64,000 nucleotides of DNA from Pseudomonas tructae (GCF_004214895.1 NZ_CP035952.1:4908501-4972500); one strand, 5' to 3'; positions 18,128 to 28,760 are shown, counted from the first letter of the stretch. Numbers and translations are program-made. The notes: generated by a model not told the origin, from the letters alone.

Positions 18128-18808
18128 TTACCCCTTACGCAATAGATAGACTCGCCACATGGCATAGAACGGCAGGAAATCCAATCGTTCCTGAATGCGG
18201 AAACCTGCGGCCTCAAATTCTTCTTCAACCGTAGCAGCTGGTAACACAAAGCGATTCTGGTAACTGCCCTGCCCGCTTTGCGCGTAACGCCGTTGCTCGA
18301 GTTTCTTGCGTCGCCAGGCTTTGAAATTGCCGTCCACCCACAGCGAAACAATCACGCTGTCGCGGGTAACCCTTTGAAATTCCGAAAGTAATGTCTTGCG
18401 GTGGGCCGCTTCGCCGATGTGATGCATCAGCCGCATGCAGAAAATACTGTCGACCGAGTTATCCGGTAAATCGATGGCGAACGCAGAAGTCTGCAAAGTA
18501 CGTACCCGTTCCACCACATGTGCCGGTTGCGAGGCCCGTGCGGTCTCGAGCATGGCTTCGGAGTTGTCGGCACCGATGATCACCCGGTTGGGTTTTTCCG
18601 CCAGCAATGGCCAGAAGCGCCCGGCGCCACACGGCAGATCCAGTACCAACCCGGGTTCACCCGCCAGGGCCAGGGCGCGACGGGCCAGTTGCTCGTCACG
18701 CTGATGGGACATCCTGCGCGCCATGCCGTCATGGTGCTTGAGGAAATACTCCTGGGCATGCTGCTGGTCGTACTTGTCCGAAAACTCGAGTTTGATGGGG
18801 CTACGCAT
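18128..18808 (-). CDS. Class I SAM-dependent methyltransferase
   Basis: A 226-residue Rossmann methyltransferase. SAM motif I reads VLDLPCGAGRFWPLLAE, followed by an acidic motif II (IIGADNSEAML) and the post-I region SIFCMRLMHHIGE. It corresponds in place and size to orf222 of the colRS region. The target molecule is unknown. A ColR-like box lies 67 bases upstream of the start (18875-18890), so it is likely controlled by ColR together with inaA. Confidence 0.88.
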   Translation of the reverse strand: MRSPIKLEFSDKYDQQHAQEYFLKHHDGMARRMSHQRDEQLARRALALAGEPGLVLDLPCGAGRFWPLLAEKPNRVIIGADNSEAMLETARASQPAHVVERVRTLQTSAFAIDLPDNSVDSIFCMRLMHHIGEAAHRKTLLSEFQRVTRDSVIVSLWVDGNFKAWRRKKLEQRRYAQSGQGSYQNRFVLPAATVEEEFEAAGFRIQERLDFLPFYAMWRVYLLRKG

Positions 18809-18874
18809 GGTGCATCTCCTGACTCCAATGCGCCCACCTTAGGCAAGCAAGCGTTGGCGTCAGGTCATGCTGGT

Positions 18875-18890
18875 GTGAAAAATTTGTTAG
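18875..18890 (-). promoter_or_regulatory. Candidate ColR-binding site
   Basis: Read on the minus strand the site is CTAACAAATTTTTCAC. It shares the TTTTTCAC end and an A four bases from the start with the site before the PAP2 gene. It agrees with the ColR consensus I recall from P. putida (an A/pyrimidine-rich half followed by TTTTTCAC). It lies 67 bases before the methyltransferase start. Confidence 0.65.
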
Positions 18891-18944
18891 TTGCCGTAAC
18901 AAAGGTTTCAATTAATTACAGAAACTTACAGCTGGCCAATCGCC

Positions 18945-20243
18945 CTATTGCCCCTCTTGCCCGCACTCGGGGGCCAGGCTCAGGTCCACATGAAAGCGGC
19001 ATCCGTGGGGCACCATGGCCGTGAGGCCGACGGTCCAACCCTGGTCATCGCAAATCCGCTGAACCAATGACAAGCCCAGGCCCAAGCCTTCGCCGCGTCG
19101 CTCATCACCGCGTACGAACGGTCTGAACATGGCTTCGCGCTGCTCTTCAGGAATCCCGACGCCACTGTCTTCGACCAGAAAGCCTGCCGGTTCCAGGGTC
19201 AGGCGTATAAAGCCCCGATCGGTGTAATGCGCGGCGTTACGCAACAGGTTGCCCATGACCGCCTGGAGAAAAGTGGCGTTGTACAGCGTCGAGGGAGCGG
19301 CCTTGGCGTCGTACAGCAAGGTCAGGCCTTTCTGCTCGATGGTGTCGCGCCAGACGCCAATCAGGTCGTCCGCCACCTCCTTCATGCTCGCTTGCGAAGC
19401 AACCGCGCCTTCATCGCGCTGGGCGCGGGCAAGCATCAGGAAGGTTTTCACCAGCTCCTGCATCTCTTCGGTGGCCCGGGCAATGCGCTCGACCTGCGAG
19501 CGCGCTCGCGGGTCGATGTTGGGGTTGACCAGCAACAGTTCACAGGAGCTGGCCAGGACCATCAGCGGAGTACGCAACTCATGGCTGACATCACTGGTAA
19601 ACAGCCGCTCACGGGTCAGGGCATCACGCAGACGCCCCAGGGTGTCGTCGAAGGCTACCGCCAGCTGACCGACTTCGTCCGCCGCGTAATCCGGCGCCAG
19701 TGGCGGCGCCAGGCCAAGCAGTTGATCACGATGACGAACCTGGCGGGCCAGGCGAATGACCGGCGCCATTACCCGTCGAGCCAGGACCCAACCCAGAAAC
19801 ACTGCCAGCGCCAGGCTCAGCACGAAGCCGACCACCACGACCGCGAACAGCACCCGCTCACGCTCTTCGAAATCACTCTGGTCCTGAAGCAGCACATAAC
19901 GCCGTCCATCAACGATCTCGACCATCGCGTGATAGGACAGGTCGTCGCGAAACACTTCATGAAAGCCGCGATCAAGATGGCGCAAGTCTTTGGGCAGTTC
20001 GAATTCGTCGCGCCCGCCGCTGAAATAGAACAACTGATCCGGCCGCGGGCGGTGGCTCCAGTCGCCAACGCTGTCCATGCGCAGCAAACGCTGCAGGTCA
20101 CCGCCCAATACGGCGGAAATCAGCCGCTCTTCAACCAGGTGTACCGTGGCGACGATGCCGAAGGCAAAAGCCCCCGCCACCAGCGCACTCATCAAGGCAA
20201 AGGCAATGATGATCCGCTGGGCAAGGCTCTGCTTAAACTCCAT
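18945..20243 (-). CDS. colS: Sensor histidine kinase ColS
   Basis: A 432-residue inner-membrane sensor kinase. TM1 is at about residues 10-35, the periplasmic domain at about 36-130, TM2 at about 131-153, then HAMP, a HisKA domain with phospho-acceptor His221 (SHELRTP), and an ATPase domain with the G box GEGLGLGLSLV. The periplasmic domain holds an ExxE motif (Glu126-Glu129) plus His35, Glu38, Glu96 and His105, which coincide with the metal-sensing residues reported for P. putida ColS (Zn2+, Fe3+). The start at 20243 overlaps the colR stop by 11 bases. Confidence 0.92.
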   Translation of the reverse strand: MEFKQSLAQRIIIAFALMSALVAGAFAFGIVATVHLVEERLISAVLGGDLQRLLRMDSVGDWSHRPRPDQLFYFSGGRDEFELPKDLRHLDRGFHEVFRDDLSYHAMVEIVDGRRYVLLQDQSDFEERERVLFAVVVVGFVLSLALAVFLGWVLARRVMAPVIRLARQVRHRDQLLGLAPPLAPDYAADEVGQLAVAFDDTLGRLRDALTRERLFTSDVSHELRTPLMVLASSCELLLVNPNIDPRARSQVERIARATEEMQELVKTFLMLARAQRDEGAVASQASMKEVADDLIGVWRDTIEQKGLTLLYDAKAAPSTLYNATFLQAVMGNLLRNAAHYTDRGFIRLTLEPAGFLVEDSGVGIPEEQREAMFRPFVRGDERRGEGLGLGLSLVQRICDDQGWTVGLTAMVPHGCRFHVDLSLAPECGQEGQ

Positions 20244-20916
20244 CACGGCCCTCGGCCAGGCGATAGCCGACGCCATGGACGGTGTGCAGCAGGGGCTTTT
20301 CAAACGGTTTGTCGATCACCTGGCGCAATTGATGAACATGACTGCGCAGGCTGTCGCTGTCGGGACAATCATCTCCCCACAGGGCCTCTTCAAGCACTTC
20401 GCGGCGCAGCACATGGGGACTCTTCTGCATCAGCACCGCCAGCAGTTTGAGGCCAACCGGGTTGAGCTTGAGCAACTTGCCCTCGCGGGTCACCTCCAGG
20501 GTGTCCAGGTCGTAGATCAGGTCGCTGATCTGCAGAGTACGCCGGCCCCCGCCTTGGGCTCTGCGCAGTACCGCCTCGATACGCGCAGCCAGCTCCGACA
20601 ATGCGAATGGCTTGAGCAGGTAGTCATCAGCCCCGGAGCGAAAGCCCTGCAGGCGGTCATCCAGTTGGTCCCGGGCAGTGAGCATGATCACCGGGGTATC
20701 GCGCCGGGCATCTTCGCGCAGGCGCTTGCACAGGGTGTAACCGTCAATGCCCGGAAGCATGATATCGAGCACGATCAGGTCATAGTGCTCGGTGGCGGCC
20801 AAGTGCAGGCCAGACAAGCCATCCTGTGCACAGTCGACGGTGTAACCCTTGAGGCCCAGGTAGTCAGCCAGGTTGGCAAGGATATCGCGGTTGTCTTCAA
20901 CCAAAAGAATGCGCAT
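20233..20916 (-). CDS. colR: Response regulator ColR
   Basis: A 227-residue OmpR-type regulator. The receiver domain has Asp51 as phosphorylation site (VLDIMLPG), Glu7/Asp8 for metal, and Lys in LLKPF. The winged-helix DNA-binding domain follows from about residue 125. It is transcribed with colS. ColRS maintains outer-membrane integrity, root colonisation and metal tolerance in fluorescent pseudomonads. Matching candidate operators stand before the divergent PAP2 gene and before the downstream methyltransferase operon. Confidence 0.94.
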   Translation of the reverse strand: MRILLVEDNRDILANLADYLGLKGYTVDCAQDGLSGLHLAATEHYDLIVLDIMLPGIDGYTLCKRLREDARRDTPVIMLTARDQLDDRLQGFRSGADDYLLKPFALSELAARIEAVLRRAQGGGRRTLQISDLIYDLDTLEVTREGKLLKLNPVGLKLLAVLMQKSPHVLRREVLEEALWGDDCPDSDSLRSHVHQLRQVIDKPFEKPLLHTVHGVGYRLAEGRDGV

Positions 20917-21010
20917 GGAGTATCTCCTGTCTGACGCTTTTGCCCGCTTGGCAGGCGCAGCTTAAGGCCATCAGCCACGCTCGGCTAGGGCACCGCGACT
21001 TTATTGAAGG

Positions 21011-21026
21011 TTAATGTTTTTTTCAC
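21011..21026 (+). promoter_or_regulatory. Candidate ColR-binding site
   Basis: TTAATGTTTTTTTCAC is at 71 bases before the PAP2 start, almost the same distance as the site before the methyltransferase gene. Both end in TTTTTCAC. Confidence 0.65.
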
Positions 21027-21096
21027 TCAGACTTCACGCACAAGCGATGGCGATGCCCAGAGAATTACCGGTCGAACTGACCTGCCTGGACCTGAC

Positions 21097-21834
21097 ATGC
21101 TCCTACGTGCCCCTTCCCGCCCGCTCAACGTGTGGATTGCCCTTGGCATCCCGACCATCACTGCGCTGATCTTGATTCTGCTGGAGCTGACCTCACTGGA
21201 CATGGACCTGGCCAAGCTGGCGTTCGACCCAGTGGCCGGAGAGTTCATTGGTCGGCACAGCTACTTTCTAGAAGATATCCTGCATGATCGAGCCAAACAG
21301 GTAGTGATCGCCATGGGTGTGGCGGCTATCGTCGCCTTTGTCGCCAGTTTTTTCTGGCCACGGCTGTTCAGCTGGCGCCGCGAGCTGGGGTGCCTGGTCC
21401 TGGCCATGGGCTTGTCGACCAGCTTTGTCACACCGCTCAAGGCAGTGACGGCAGTGCAATGCCCATGGAGCTTGAGCGAGTTCGGTGGCAAGCAAACCTA
21501 CAGCGAGCTGCTCAGCCCGCGTCCGCCAACCGACAAGCCCGGTCGCTGCTGGCCGGGTGGCCACGCTGCCACGGGGTTCACCCTGTTTGCGCTGTTCTTT
21601 GCCCTGCGTGACCGCCGTCCACGGCTGGCACGAGCGGCATTGCTGTTCGCATTTGGCCTGGGCACGCTGTTTTCGATCGGGCGCATGCTGCAGGGCGCTC
21701 ACTTCTTTTCGCACAACGTCTGGACCGCAGTGTTTTGCTGGCTGATCAGCCTTGGGTGTTACTACTGGGTGCTGTACCACCGGCCAGCACTGGTTCCAGT
21801 GGGAGCGGGGATGCGGCGCTCCTACAGGGTGTAA
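21097..21834 (+). CDS. PAP2-family membrane phosphatase
   Basis: A 245-residue polytopic protein with about five to six hydrophobic segments. The acid-phosphatase signature is spread over KAVTAVQCPW, PGGHAATGF and GRMLQGAHFFSHNVW, with the two catalytic histidines. The form resembles lipid A or undecaprenyl-pyrophosphate phosphatases such as LpxE/LpxT relatives; the lipid substrate is not determined. It is divergent from colR and carries a ColR-like box, as for the PAP2 gene beside colRS in P. putida. The ATG at 21097 fits the family start, but an earlier in-frame ATG at 21004 is possible. Confidence 0.82.
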   Translation: MLLRAPSRPLNVWIALGIPTITALILILLELTSLDMDLAKLAFDPVAGEFIGRHSYFLEDILHDRAKQVVIAMGVAAIVAFVASFFWPRLFSWRRELGCLVLAMGLSTSFVTPLKAVTAVQCPWSLSEFGGKQTYSELLSPRPPTDKPGRCWPGGHAATGFTLFALFFALRDRRPRLARAALLFAFGLGTLFSIGRMLQGAHFFSHNVWTAVFCWLISLGCYYWVLYHRPALVPVGAGMRRSYRV

Positions 21835-21843
21835 AAAGCAGGT

Positions 21844-21875
21844 AAAAAAAAGCCCCGCACAAGGCGGGGCTTTTT
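21844..21875. terminator. Bidirectional terminator between PAP2 gene and groEL
   Basis: GCCCCGC and GCGGGGC pair around a short loop with an A-tract before and a T-tract after. It serves the convergent PAP2 (plus) and groEL (minus) transcripts. Confidence 0.92.
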
Positions 21876-21895
21876 AGCGAACGGGTAAGGCTGGC

Positions 21896-23554
<1,659 letters not shown>

Positions 23555-23595
23555 TTAATCCTTGAATACTTTGGAGTAACGGGAAACCAGTGGAA

Positions 23596-23889
23596 TCAGC
23601 CTTCGATGACAGCGAGAATCTCGTTCTCAGCCATCACCAGCAGGTCTTCGCCGTCAACTTTCACAGTGTTGCTGCCCGAGTAAGGACCGAAAACCACCTT
23701 GTCACCCACTTTCACGGCCAGCGCACGCACTTCACCGTTGTCCAGGACGCGGCCGGTACCTACAGCAAGGACTTCACCGCTGTTGGCTTTTTCGGCAGCC
23801 GAACCTGGCAGAACGATACCGCCAGCGGTTTTCTTCTCTTCTTCGCTGCGACGGATAACGACGCGGTCATGCAGAGGACGAAGCTTCAT
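23596..23889 (-). CDS. groES: Co-chaperonin GroES
   Basis: A 97-residue 10-kDa co-chaperonin, the heptameric lid of GroEL. The mobile loop [16 protein letters not shown] is at about residues 16-31. It is the first gene of the groESL operon, behind a sigma-32 type promoter; AGGAGAG precedes the ATG. Confidence 0.98.
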   Translation of the reverse strand: MKLRPLHDRVVIRRSEEEKKTAGGIVLPGSAAEKANSGEVLAVGTGRVLDNGEVRALAVKVGDKVVFGPYSGSNTVKVDGEDLLVMAENEILAVIEG

Positions 23890-24032
23890 TGTCGATCTCT
23901 CCTAATTGTGGTTTTCATCGACCGGTATCGACACCGGCGGGTTGATGCATGCGGCGTAGCCGCTCGTAGCCCGCAGGGCGGACCACGCATGTAATGTCTG
24001 GTGCAAATCACCAGAAACCTTGCGGTGACCCA

Positions 24033-24061
24033 TACATGAGGTCGCTAAGGGCAATTACAAG
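24033..24061 (-). promoter_or_regulatory. Sigma-32 heat-shock promoter of groESL
   Basis: On the minus strand CTTGTA, 14 bases, then CCTCATGTA, close to the RpoH consensus CTTGAA-N(11-16)-CCCCATNT. It lies about 145 bases upstream of groES. No CIRCE repeat was seen. Confidence 0.7.
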
Positions 24062-24102
24062 GCTTGCTGACGAAAATTTTTAGCGATCGGCTCCGTGTAA
24101 TG

Positions 24103-24125
24103 CAAAACGGCCCCACAAGGGGCCG
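24103..24125 (-). terminator. Terminator after fxsA
   Basis: CGGCCCC and GGGGCCG pair around a four-base loop, followed on the minus strand by TTTT, 22 bases after the fxsA stop. Confidence 0.7.
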
Positions 24126-24146
24126 CCGGCAAACCACAGGTATCTG

Positions 24147-24650
24147 TTACAGATCCCGCGGGCCCCGCAGGTTAGGCTGATCGGGGTCGTCACGGCCCAC
24201 CACTTCACCTTCGATCACCGTCGGCTGGTGAGCTCGGCCAGACTGGCCTGGACGGGCCATGAACGGCTCATCACCAAAAGCGCGCTGGCGCATGGCCTGG
24301 GCTTCGGCGCGCTCGCGCATCTTGCGCCCGAGCAAGCGACGGGTGAATGGCAGCAGGCACACCAGGCCGATCACGTCGCTGATAAAGCCCGGCAACAGCA
24401 ACAAGCCGCCACCCAACGCCAGCATCAGGCCGTGGAACATGTCTTCGGCAGGCAGCTCGCCCCGCTGCAGGCTCTCGCGGGCACGCAGGGCAGTGGCAAG
24501 ACCTGCCACCCGCACCACCAGCACACCCAGGGCGGAGCCGGCAATGATCAGCAGCAGCGCCGGGAAAAAGCCGATCGCGGTGCTGACCTTGAAAAACACA
24601 TACAGCTCCAGCACCGGAAAAATCAGAAACAGCAATAGAAAAGCACGCAT
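24147..24650 (-). CDS. fxsA: FxsA-family membrane protein
   Basis: A 167-residue inner-membrane protein with several hydrophobic segments in the first 100 residues. Typical FxsA features are LFLIFPVLELYVFFKVSTAIG, GLMLALGGGLLLLPGFISDV and a polar C-terminal tail. In E. coli FxsA relieves phage T7 exclusion by the F plasmid; the chromosomal role is unclear. It stands upstream of groES as in many gammaproteobacteria. ATG at 24650 was preferred to the TTG immediately before it. Confidence 0.88.
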   Translation of the reverse strand: MRAFLLLFLIFPVLELYVFFKVSTAIGFFPALLLIIAGSALGVLVVRVAGLATALRARESLQRGELPAEDMFHGLMLALGGGLLLLPGFISDVIGLVCLLPFTRRLLGRKMRERAEAQAMRQRAFGDEPFMARPGQSGRAHQPTVIEGEVVGRDDPDQPNLRGPRDL

Positions 24651-24714
24651 CAACGGTTCCTCTGCGCAAGATGTTCTTGCAGTACACCTTTAATGGATGC
24701 GCGCCATCGCCATT

Positions 24715-25446
24715 TCAAGCCTCGGCGGTTTCACGCACCGGCCATTGATCGGCGCGAGCCAGAAAAACCAGGGCTTCGCGCACTTGTATCGGCGTATTGC
24801 AAGACGCCGCGAATGGCAACCAGTACAGCCCCTGGCCAATACGCAGGTGCATGCCCTCGCTGTCGATACCGACCATCTGCGCCGCCGCCCCCTGTGGCAG
24901 TCCACTGAGCTGGACGTAGTGTTCAATGGCGTTGGCATGATCGCTGTTCATGTGCTCGATCATGCTCAGCTCGGCCTTGCCGGCAAAGGGGTTGGCCAGG
25001 TTCAGATGATCGATCCAGTGAATTGCGCCGAAACCGCCAATATAGCGATGGCGCACCGGCTGGAGTACCCAGAAGTCAAAATCGTGGGCATTGTGATAGT
25101 TGGCCGAATCGGGAAAGTAGCGATAGTAACGTTCTGCCGCAGCTTCGACCGCTTCAGGATCGACAAGTTTGTGCGCCTCGGCCAATACCGTCAGGCGGCC
25201 CACGGCCTGGACATCTTCAGCGTCACGCTCACCTACCAGCAACGAGCATTTGGGGTCTTTTTGCAAGTTGTGGGTGTGCTGTGCAATGCGGCTGATAAGG
25301 ATCAGCGGGTTACCCTCGGCATCCAGGCAGTAAGGCACCACCGAGCCGAAGGGAAAGCCCGGCATCGACTTGGAATGGGTCGACAGCACCCCGCGGTATT
25401 CCTTGAGCAGCAGCTCCCGTGCCTGTGTTGCGGCTTTAGCGCTCAC
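24715..25446 (-). CDS. HugZ-like pyridoxamine-oxidase-fold protein
   Basis: A 243-residue protein. The split-barrel flavin-binding domain of the PNPOx-like/HugZ type (residues about 10-145; FGSVVPYCLDAEGNPLILIS, THNLQKDPKCSLLVGERD) is followed by a DUF2470 domain with IEHMNSDHANAI. HugZ relatives bind or degrade haem; others are flavin reductases. The start is GTG with GGGGAG upstream. A strong Fur box 74 bases upstream argues for iron repression and supports a haem/iron role (inference). It lies directly downstream of the low-GC islet but looks native in base composition. Confidence 0.85.
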   Translation of the reverse strand: MSAKAATQARELLLKEYRGVLSTHSKSMPGFPFGSVVPYCLDAEGNPLILISRIAQHTHNLQKDPKCSLLVGERDAEDVQAVGRLTVLAEAHKLVDPEAVEAAAERYYRYFPDSANYHNAHDFDFWVLQPVRHRYIGGFGAIHWIDHLNLANPFAGKAELSMIEHMNSDHANAIEHYVQLSGLPQGAAAQMVGIDSEGMHLRIGQGLYWLPFAASCNTPIQVREALVFLARADQWPVRETAEA

Positions 25447-25519
25447 TGTATGACTCCCCGCTCGATAATCGTCGTAGTAGCTGGTCGTGCGAATCCTCGA
25501 CCCGCCTGGTTATCCAACA

Positions 25520-25534
25520 AAATAATCATTATCA
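25520..25534. promoter_or_regulatory. Fur box before the HugZ-like gene
   Basis: AAATAATCATTATCA matches the 7-1-7 Fur consensus TGATAATNATTATCA at 12 of 14 positions. It sits between the permease gene stop and the HugZ-like start. Confidence 0.75.
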
Positions 25535-25572
25535 GCTACGCGTGCCAGTGCAAGCCTCATAAAGTTTCTGTT

Positions 25573-26907
25573 TCATTGCTGCGCCCCCATCCCAAGCAGT
25601 AATGGATAGCCAACGAGCAATACAAAAAGAACCAGCCCCCCCAACGTCATCACATAGGGAAGCTGAAGGCCAAAGCTGACACGGTAGGGGGGGATATTCA
25701 AACAACCTGCCGCCAGTACCGCACTGATCGATACTGGGGACAACAACTGCGCTGAAATAAAAAAAGTTATCCATACTACGTAGGCGTCCTCTTTGAGCCC
25801 CAGCCACGGTAGCAATAATGGAAAGCCAAGACTGAATACGATCATCGGATGAGCACCGATCACGCACCCTAGGGGCAAAACAAAAATGACCATTGCATAG
25901 GCCACCCAGGTCGGCACATCCTCTGCAGTTGCGAGTAGGGTCGGTGAAATCGGATAAACGGCCTGCAGCGTCTCGATCAGCCCCATCAAGACGCCGCAAG
26001 CCATTAGCAACCACAGCTCTGGTGTTGTTCGCCGGAAGGCGACACTTAGTACCGTCCACCGTGCTTCTGCAGTTTCGTTGAACAACACCCAACCGCTGAC
26101 AATGAACATAGACAGAACCGTCGATTGCACAGTATTCAGGCCCATCGCCCAGTGACCAATAAGGTATACACTGGCCAAGCTTAGAAGCACTGGCATCGTC
26201 GACTGGATAGTAGCTGTACACTCTTGGGGGGGCTCGATTGTACGTATCGCGACGGCCCCAGCCAAAAGCGCCGAAACGATAAACAATCCAGTCCCTAAGA
26301 CGAACAGTACAAAGGAGTCCATTGCGGGGAATTGTGACACCACTGCGGCGGCACCAATGGTTGTTGGTAAAATGAACATTGTTGCGCACAGCGCTCGCAT
26401 AACAACTGCGGCCAAGCGTAAAGGTGATACCACGGCGTCTTTTAACGCATCGATGAGCAAGGGGACCACACCGACACTCAAGGGCAATGCTAGAAAGCAA
26501 GCTAACGTCGTCAGTCGCCCCTCTATGCGTTTATGCGGGCGGCCGGAAAAAAACTGTACCCATGGCGAGAAAAAGCCTCGCCGTAAAATAGTTTCTCTGA
26601 ACAACGATATCGCGAGTATCAGCAAGATCGCATCATCCAACCGCACCACGGCGTTGCTGGCCAATTCCAGCCCCCCCGCCAATGCCAACCACGGCAACAC
26701 GATCACAGTAATCAACAGCGCCATTCTGGCAACCCTGTTGCTCTGCCAGGCACCCGCGACGAACAGTAGAGATGCCAGCAACGCAAAAGCAGCTATGAGA
26801 GAGAAGCCTACCATTATTGCGACGATCGCTAAACACATCAGAGCCGTAACGTACGGGGAAGTATGACCAGCGTAAAGGGTATGTCTAGCCTCTGGGCGGT
26901 CACTCAC
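25573..26907 (-). CDS. Polytopic permease of uncertain family
   Basis: A 444-residue protein with about eleven or twelve hydrophobic segments. Re-entrant-like motifs rich in Pro/Gly/Ser (LPLSVGVVPLLIDALKD, ILPTTIGAAAVVSQFPAMDS, QLLSPVSISAVLAAGCLNIP) occur twice. This recalls the ion-transporter (ArsB/DASS/DUF401) group, but I cannot name the family with confidence. It starts with GTG overlapping the TGA of the upstream FAD gene (GTGA), so the two are coupled. Base composition is low for this genome (42% G+C counted in 26581-26640). It is likely the export or import partner of whatever the FAD protein acts on. Confidence 0.75.
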   Translation of the reverse strand: MSDRPEARHTLYAGHTSPYVTALMCLAIVAIMVGFSLIAAFALLASLLFVAGAWQSNRVARMALLITVIVLPWLALAGGLELASNAVVRLDDAILLILAISLFRETILRRGFFSPWVQFFSGRPHKRIEGRLTTLACFLALPLSVGVVPLLIDALKDAVVSPLRLAAVVMRALCATMFILPTTIGAAAVVSQFPAMDSFVLFVLGTGLFIVSALLAGAVAIRTIEPPQECTATIQSTMPVLLSLASVYLIGHWAMGLNTVQSTVLSMFIVSGWVLFNETAEARWTVLSVAFRRTTPELWLLMACGVLMGLIETLQAVYPISPTLLATAEDVPTWVAYAMVIFVLPLGCVIGAHPMIVFSLGFPLLLPWLGLKEDAYVVWITFFISAQLLSPVSISAVLAAGCLNIPPYRVSFGLQLPYVMTLGGLVLFVLLVGYPLLLGMGAQQ

Positions 26908-28760
26908 GCAAACGTGTTCCGCTTTTCGACTTCCTGCTTGCGAACCTTGGCTATTTTGTTAAACATTTGCAGAACACAACAACCGGCATCCTTGAGGGAG
27001 CGTGAGTTGACACCTGGCCTAGGCAATACATAAGTATAGAAATTTGGCCCTTCCACCAAGTTGCCCAACGCCCATATATTTTCCTGCACCTCTCCCTGTT
27101 GATTTATCGGGTGTTGGTTCTTATCCACGTCAATCCCCCCAGGATGATAGTTTCCATTGAAGTACGCCCGAATAACGCCTCGTTCATACAGGTTCCTGAT
27201 CAATGGTGAGGTATCGGTTAAAGGCGAGAAACTGTCGAGTCGGGCCTGAACCAAGACATCAGCCTTCACGACTGATTTATCCGCAGTGAACGAGGAGACG
27301 ACTTCAAAACACCCTTCAACTTCGTTGATCTGCAAAGTGGGGCGTGGTCCGCAGGCCATGTTCACAATCCCTTGCTCCAGCAGCGCCAGTAGCTCGCGAT
27401 TACGTTGCAAGGGCGGGCCCACTGCAACTCGATTGAACACAGGACAATATTCTTCAATCAAAGCCTGGTGCGAGCTGGAAGTCAAACCGCAATGATCTAT
27501 GGCGTATCGCAAGTTATCGCGGATGTCCCTGATCACATCCATCGCAGCCTTGATTGGGCTATTGACGTTACCCCGCTGAGCCTGTTCAAGATCCTCTCTG
27601 ATATAGGATTTCACCCACCCAGAGAAATGCGTCAACGACTCGAACGCTCGTCCTTGCAAGGGCCAGAGTGCATTGTTGATGGCCCAATAGCTTTGCGCTG
27701 GGGATACGTCAATGCCTTCATACTGTCGTTTTGTAGCGGCGTACACACTAGCCATATCCTCGAGCAATAACGGGTAGACGTCTTCAGTGAAAGACAGCTG
27801 TGACGATCCCGTCAATGCCAACGCCTTGGCTCTAAGCTTGTCGATCGCCTCCAGCGTCAAAAACTGCGCGCGATATTGGCCGCAGGTGCCCTTTTGGTTC
27901 TTCGCTCTCGCCGAGAACGGCAACGAATTTCGCGAAAATAAAACGATCTCAGGCTCCAATCCACTGGCGATATACTCCAGCCGCCCCTCTCGCTCCACAA
28001 ACTGTCCTTTGCGTCCGACGGTCAGTTCGGATATCACATCATATGCTGTTAAGCCTGTACCTTGAATTGCAACACAGCTTTGTGAACTGATGCGCTGCAA
28101 TTGATCTAACGGATAGCTATTGCGTATGTAATCAAGGCGATGATTGACCTGAGCGCAGCGCTGTTTGAAAGCCATCATCTTCCGTTCTTGTTCGGAAGGA
28201 CGACATTTACCATGCCCTGTAGTGATAAAAACAAAATCAGCGGCAATACGGTAGCCGTCGCTAGTCAACACATCCACTCCCTGCGAATGCGGAATAAAAT
28301 CGACAGCGTCCTGCCTGACCTGATGCAACTTTAAGCCCTCTTGAAGCTCAACGAACAGATCACGATAGCAGTCTGTCAGGTATTCGCCCAACACCGCTCG
28401 AGGCAAGTAATCGTCAGGATCAATTTCGCGACCACTGTTACCGGAGCGCAAGACATCACCATTCAAGTTCCGATAGCCGACCTGGCGCGCCCACTGCCAA
28501 AAACAGGGTCCTTCGCGCACTGGCCCAGCACCGGTTACCGACGTGTCGTTGAACATGGTAATTTGTGAAGCCACGGTATTGGTTAATAAATTCCTGGCCT
28601 GGCCCTCACTGTGCACGCCTTGCCCCGTCCCCAGAGAATCTACTAAGAACAACGTGAGCTTTGAAGAACTGCCAAGCGTCGAATGGATGGCCGATATTCT
28701 TTCCAGGACTCCAAGCCCGCGAGCCCCCATCCCAACAATAGCAACAACCCAGTGCCTCAT
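26904..28760 (-). CDS. FAD/NAD(P)-binding protein of unknown pathway
   Basis: A 618-residue protein. The N-terminal dinucleotide-binding motif reads VAIVGMGARGLGVLERI. A second Rossmann-like motif is AIQGTGLTAYDVISELT (about residue 220), and TTGHGKCRPSE precedes it. The layout matches the NAD_binding_9 type of FAD/NAD(P)-binding proteins, which are found in natural-product and amino-acid-modifying clusters. The substrate is unknown. AGGAG precedes the ATG. The upstream region is strongly AT-rich, and the gene forms a two-gene operon with the permease; both look horizontally acquired. Confidence 0.8.
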   Translation of the reverse strand: MRHWVVAIVGMGARGLGVLERISAIHSTLGSSSKLTLFLVDSLGTGQGVHSEGQARNLLTNTVASQITMFNDTSVTGAGPVREGPCFWQWARQVGYRNLNGDVLRSGNSGREIDPDDYLPRAVLGEYLTDCYRDLFVELQEGLKLHQVRQDAVDFIPHSQGVDVLTSDGYRIAADFVFITTGHGKCRPSEQERKMMAFKQRCAQVNHRLDYIRNSYPLDQLQRISSQSCVAIQGTGLTAYDVISELTVGRKGQFVEREGRLEYIASGLEPEIVLFSRNSLPFSARAKNQKGTCGQYRAQFLTLEAIDKLRAKALALTGSSQLSFTEDVYPLLLEDMASVYAATKRQYEGIDVSPAQSYWAINNALWPLQGRAFESLTHFSGWVKSYIREDLEQAQRGNVNSPIKAAMDVIRDIRDNLRYAIDHCGLTSSSHQALIEEYCPVFNRVAVGPPLQRNRELLALLEQGIVNMACGPRPTLQINEVEGCFEVVSSFTADKSVVKADVLVQARLDSFSPLTDTSPLIRNLYERGVIRAYFNGNYHPGGIDVDKNQHPINQQGEVQENIWALGNLVEGPNFYTYVLPRPGVNSRSLKDAGCCVLQMFNKIAKVRKQEVEKRNTFA

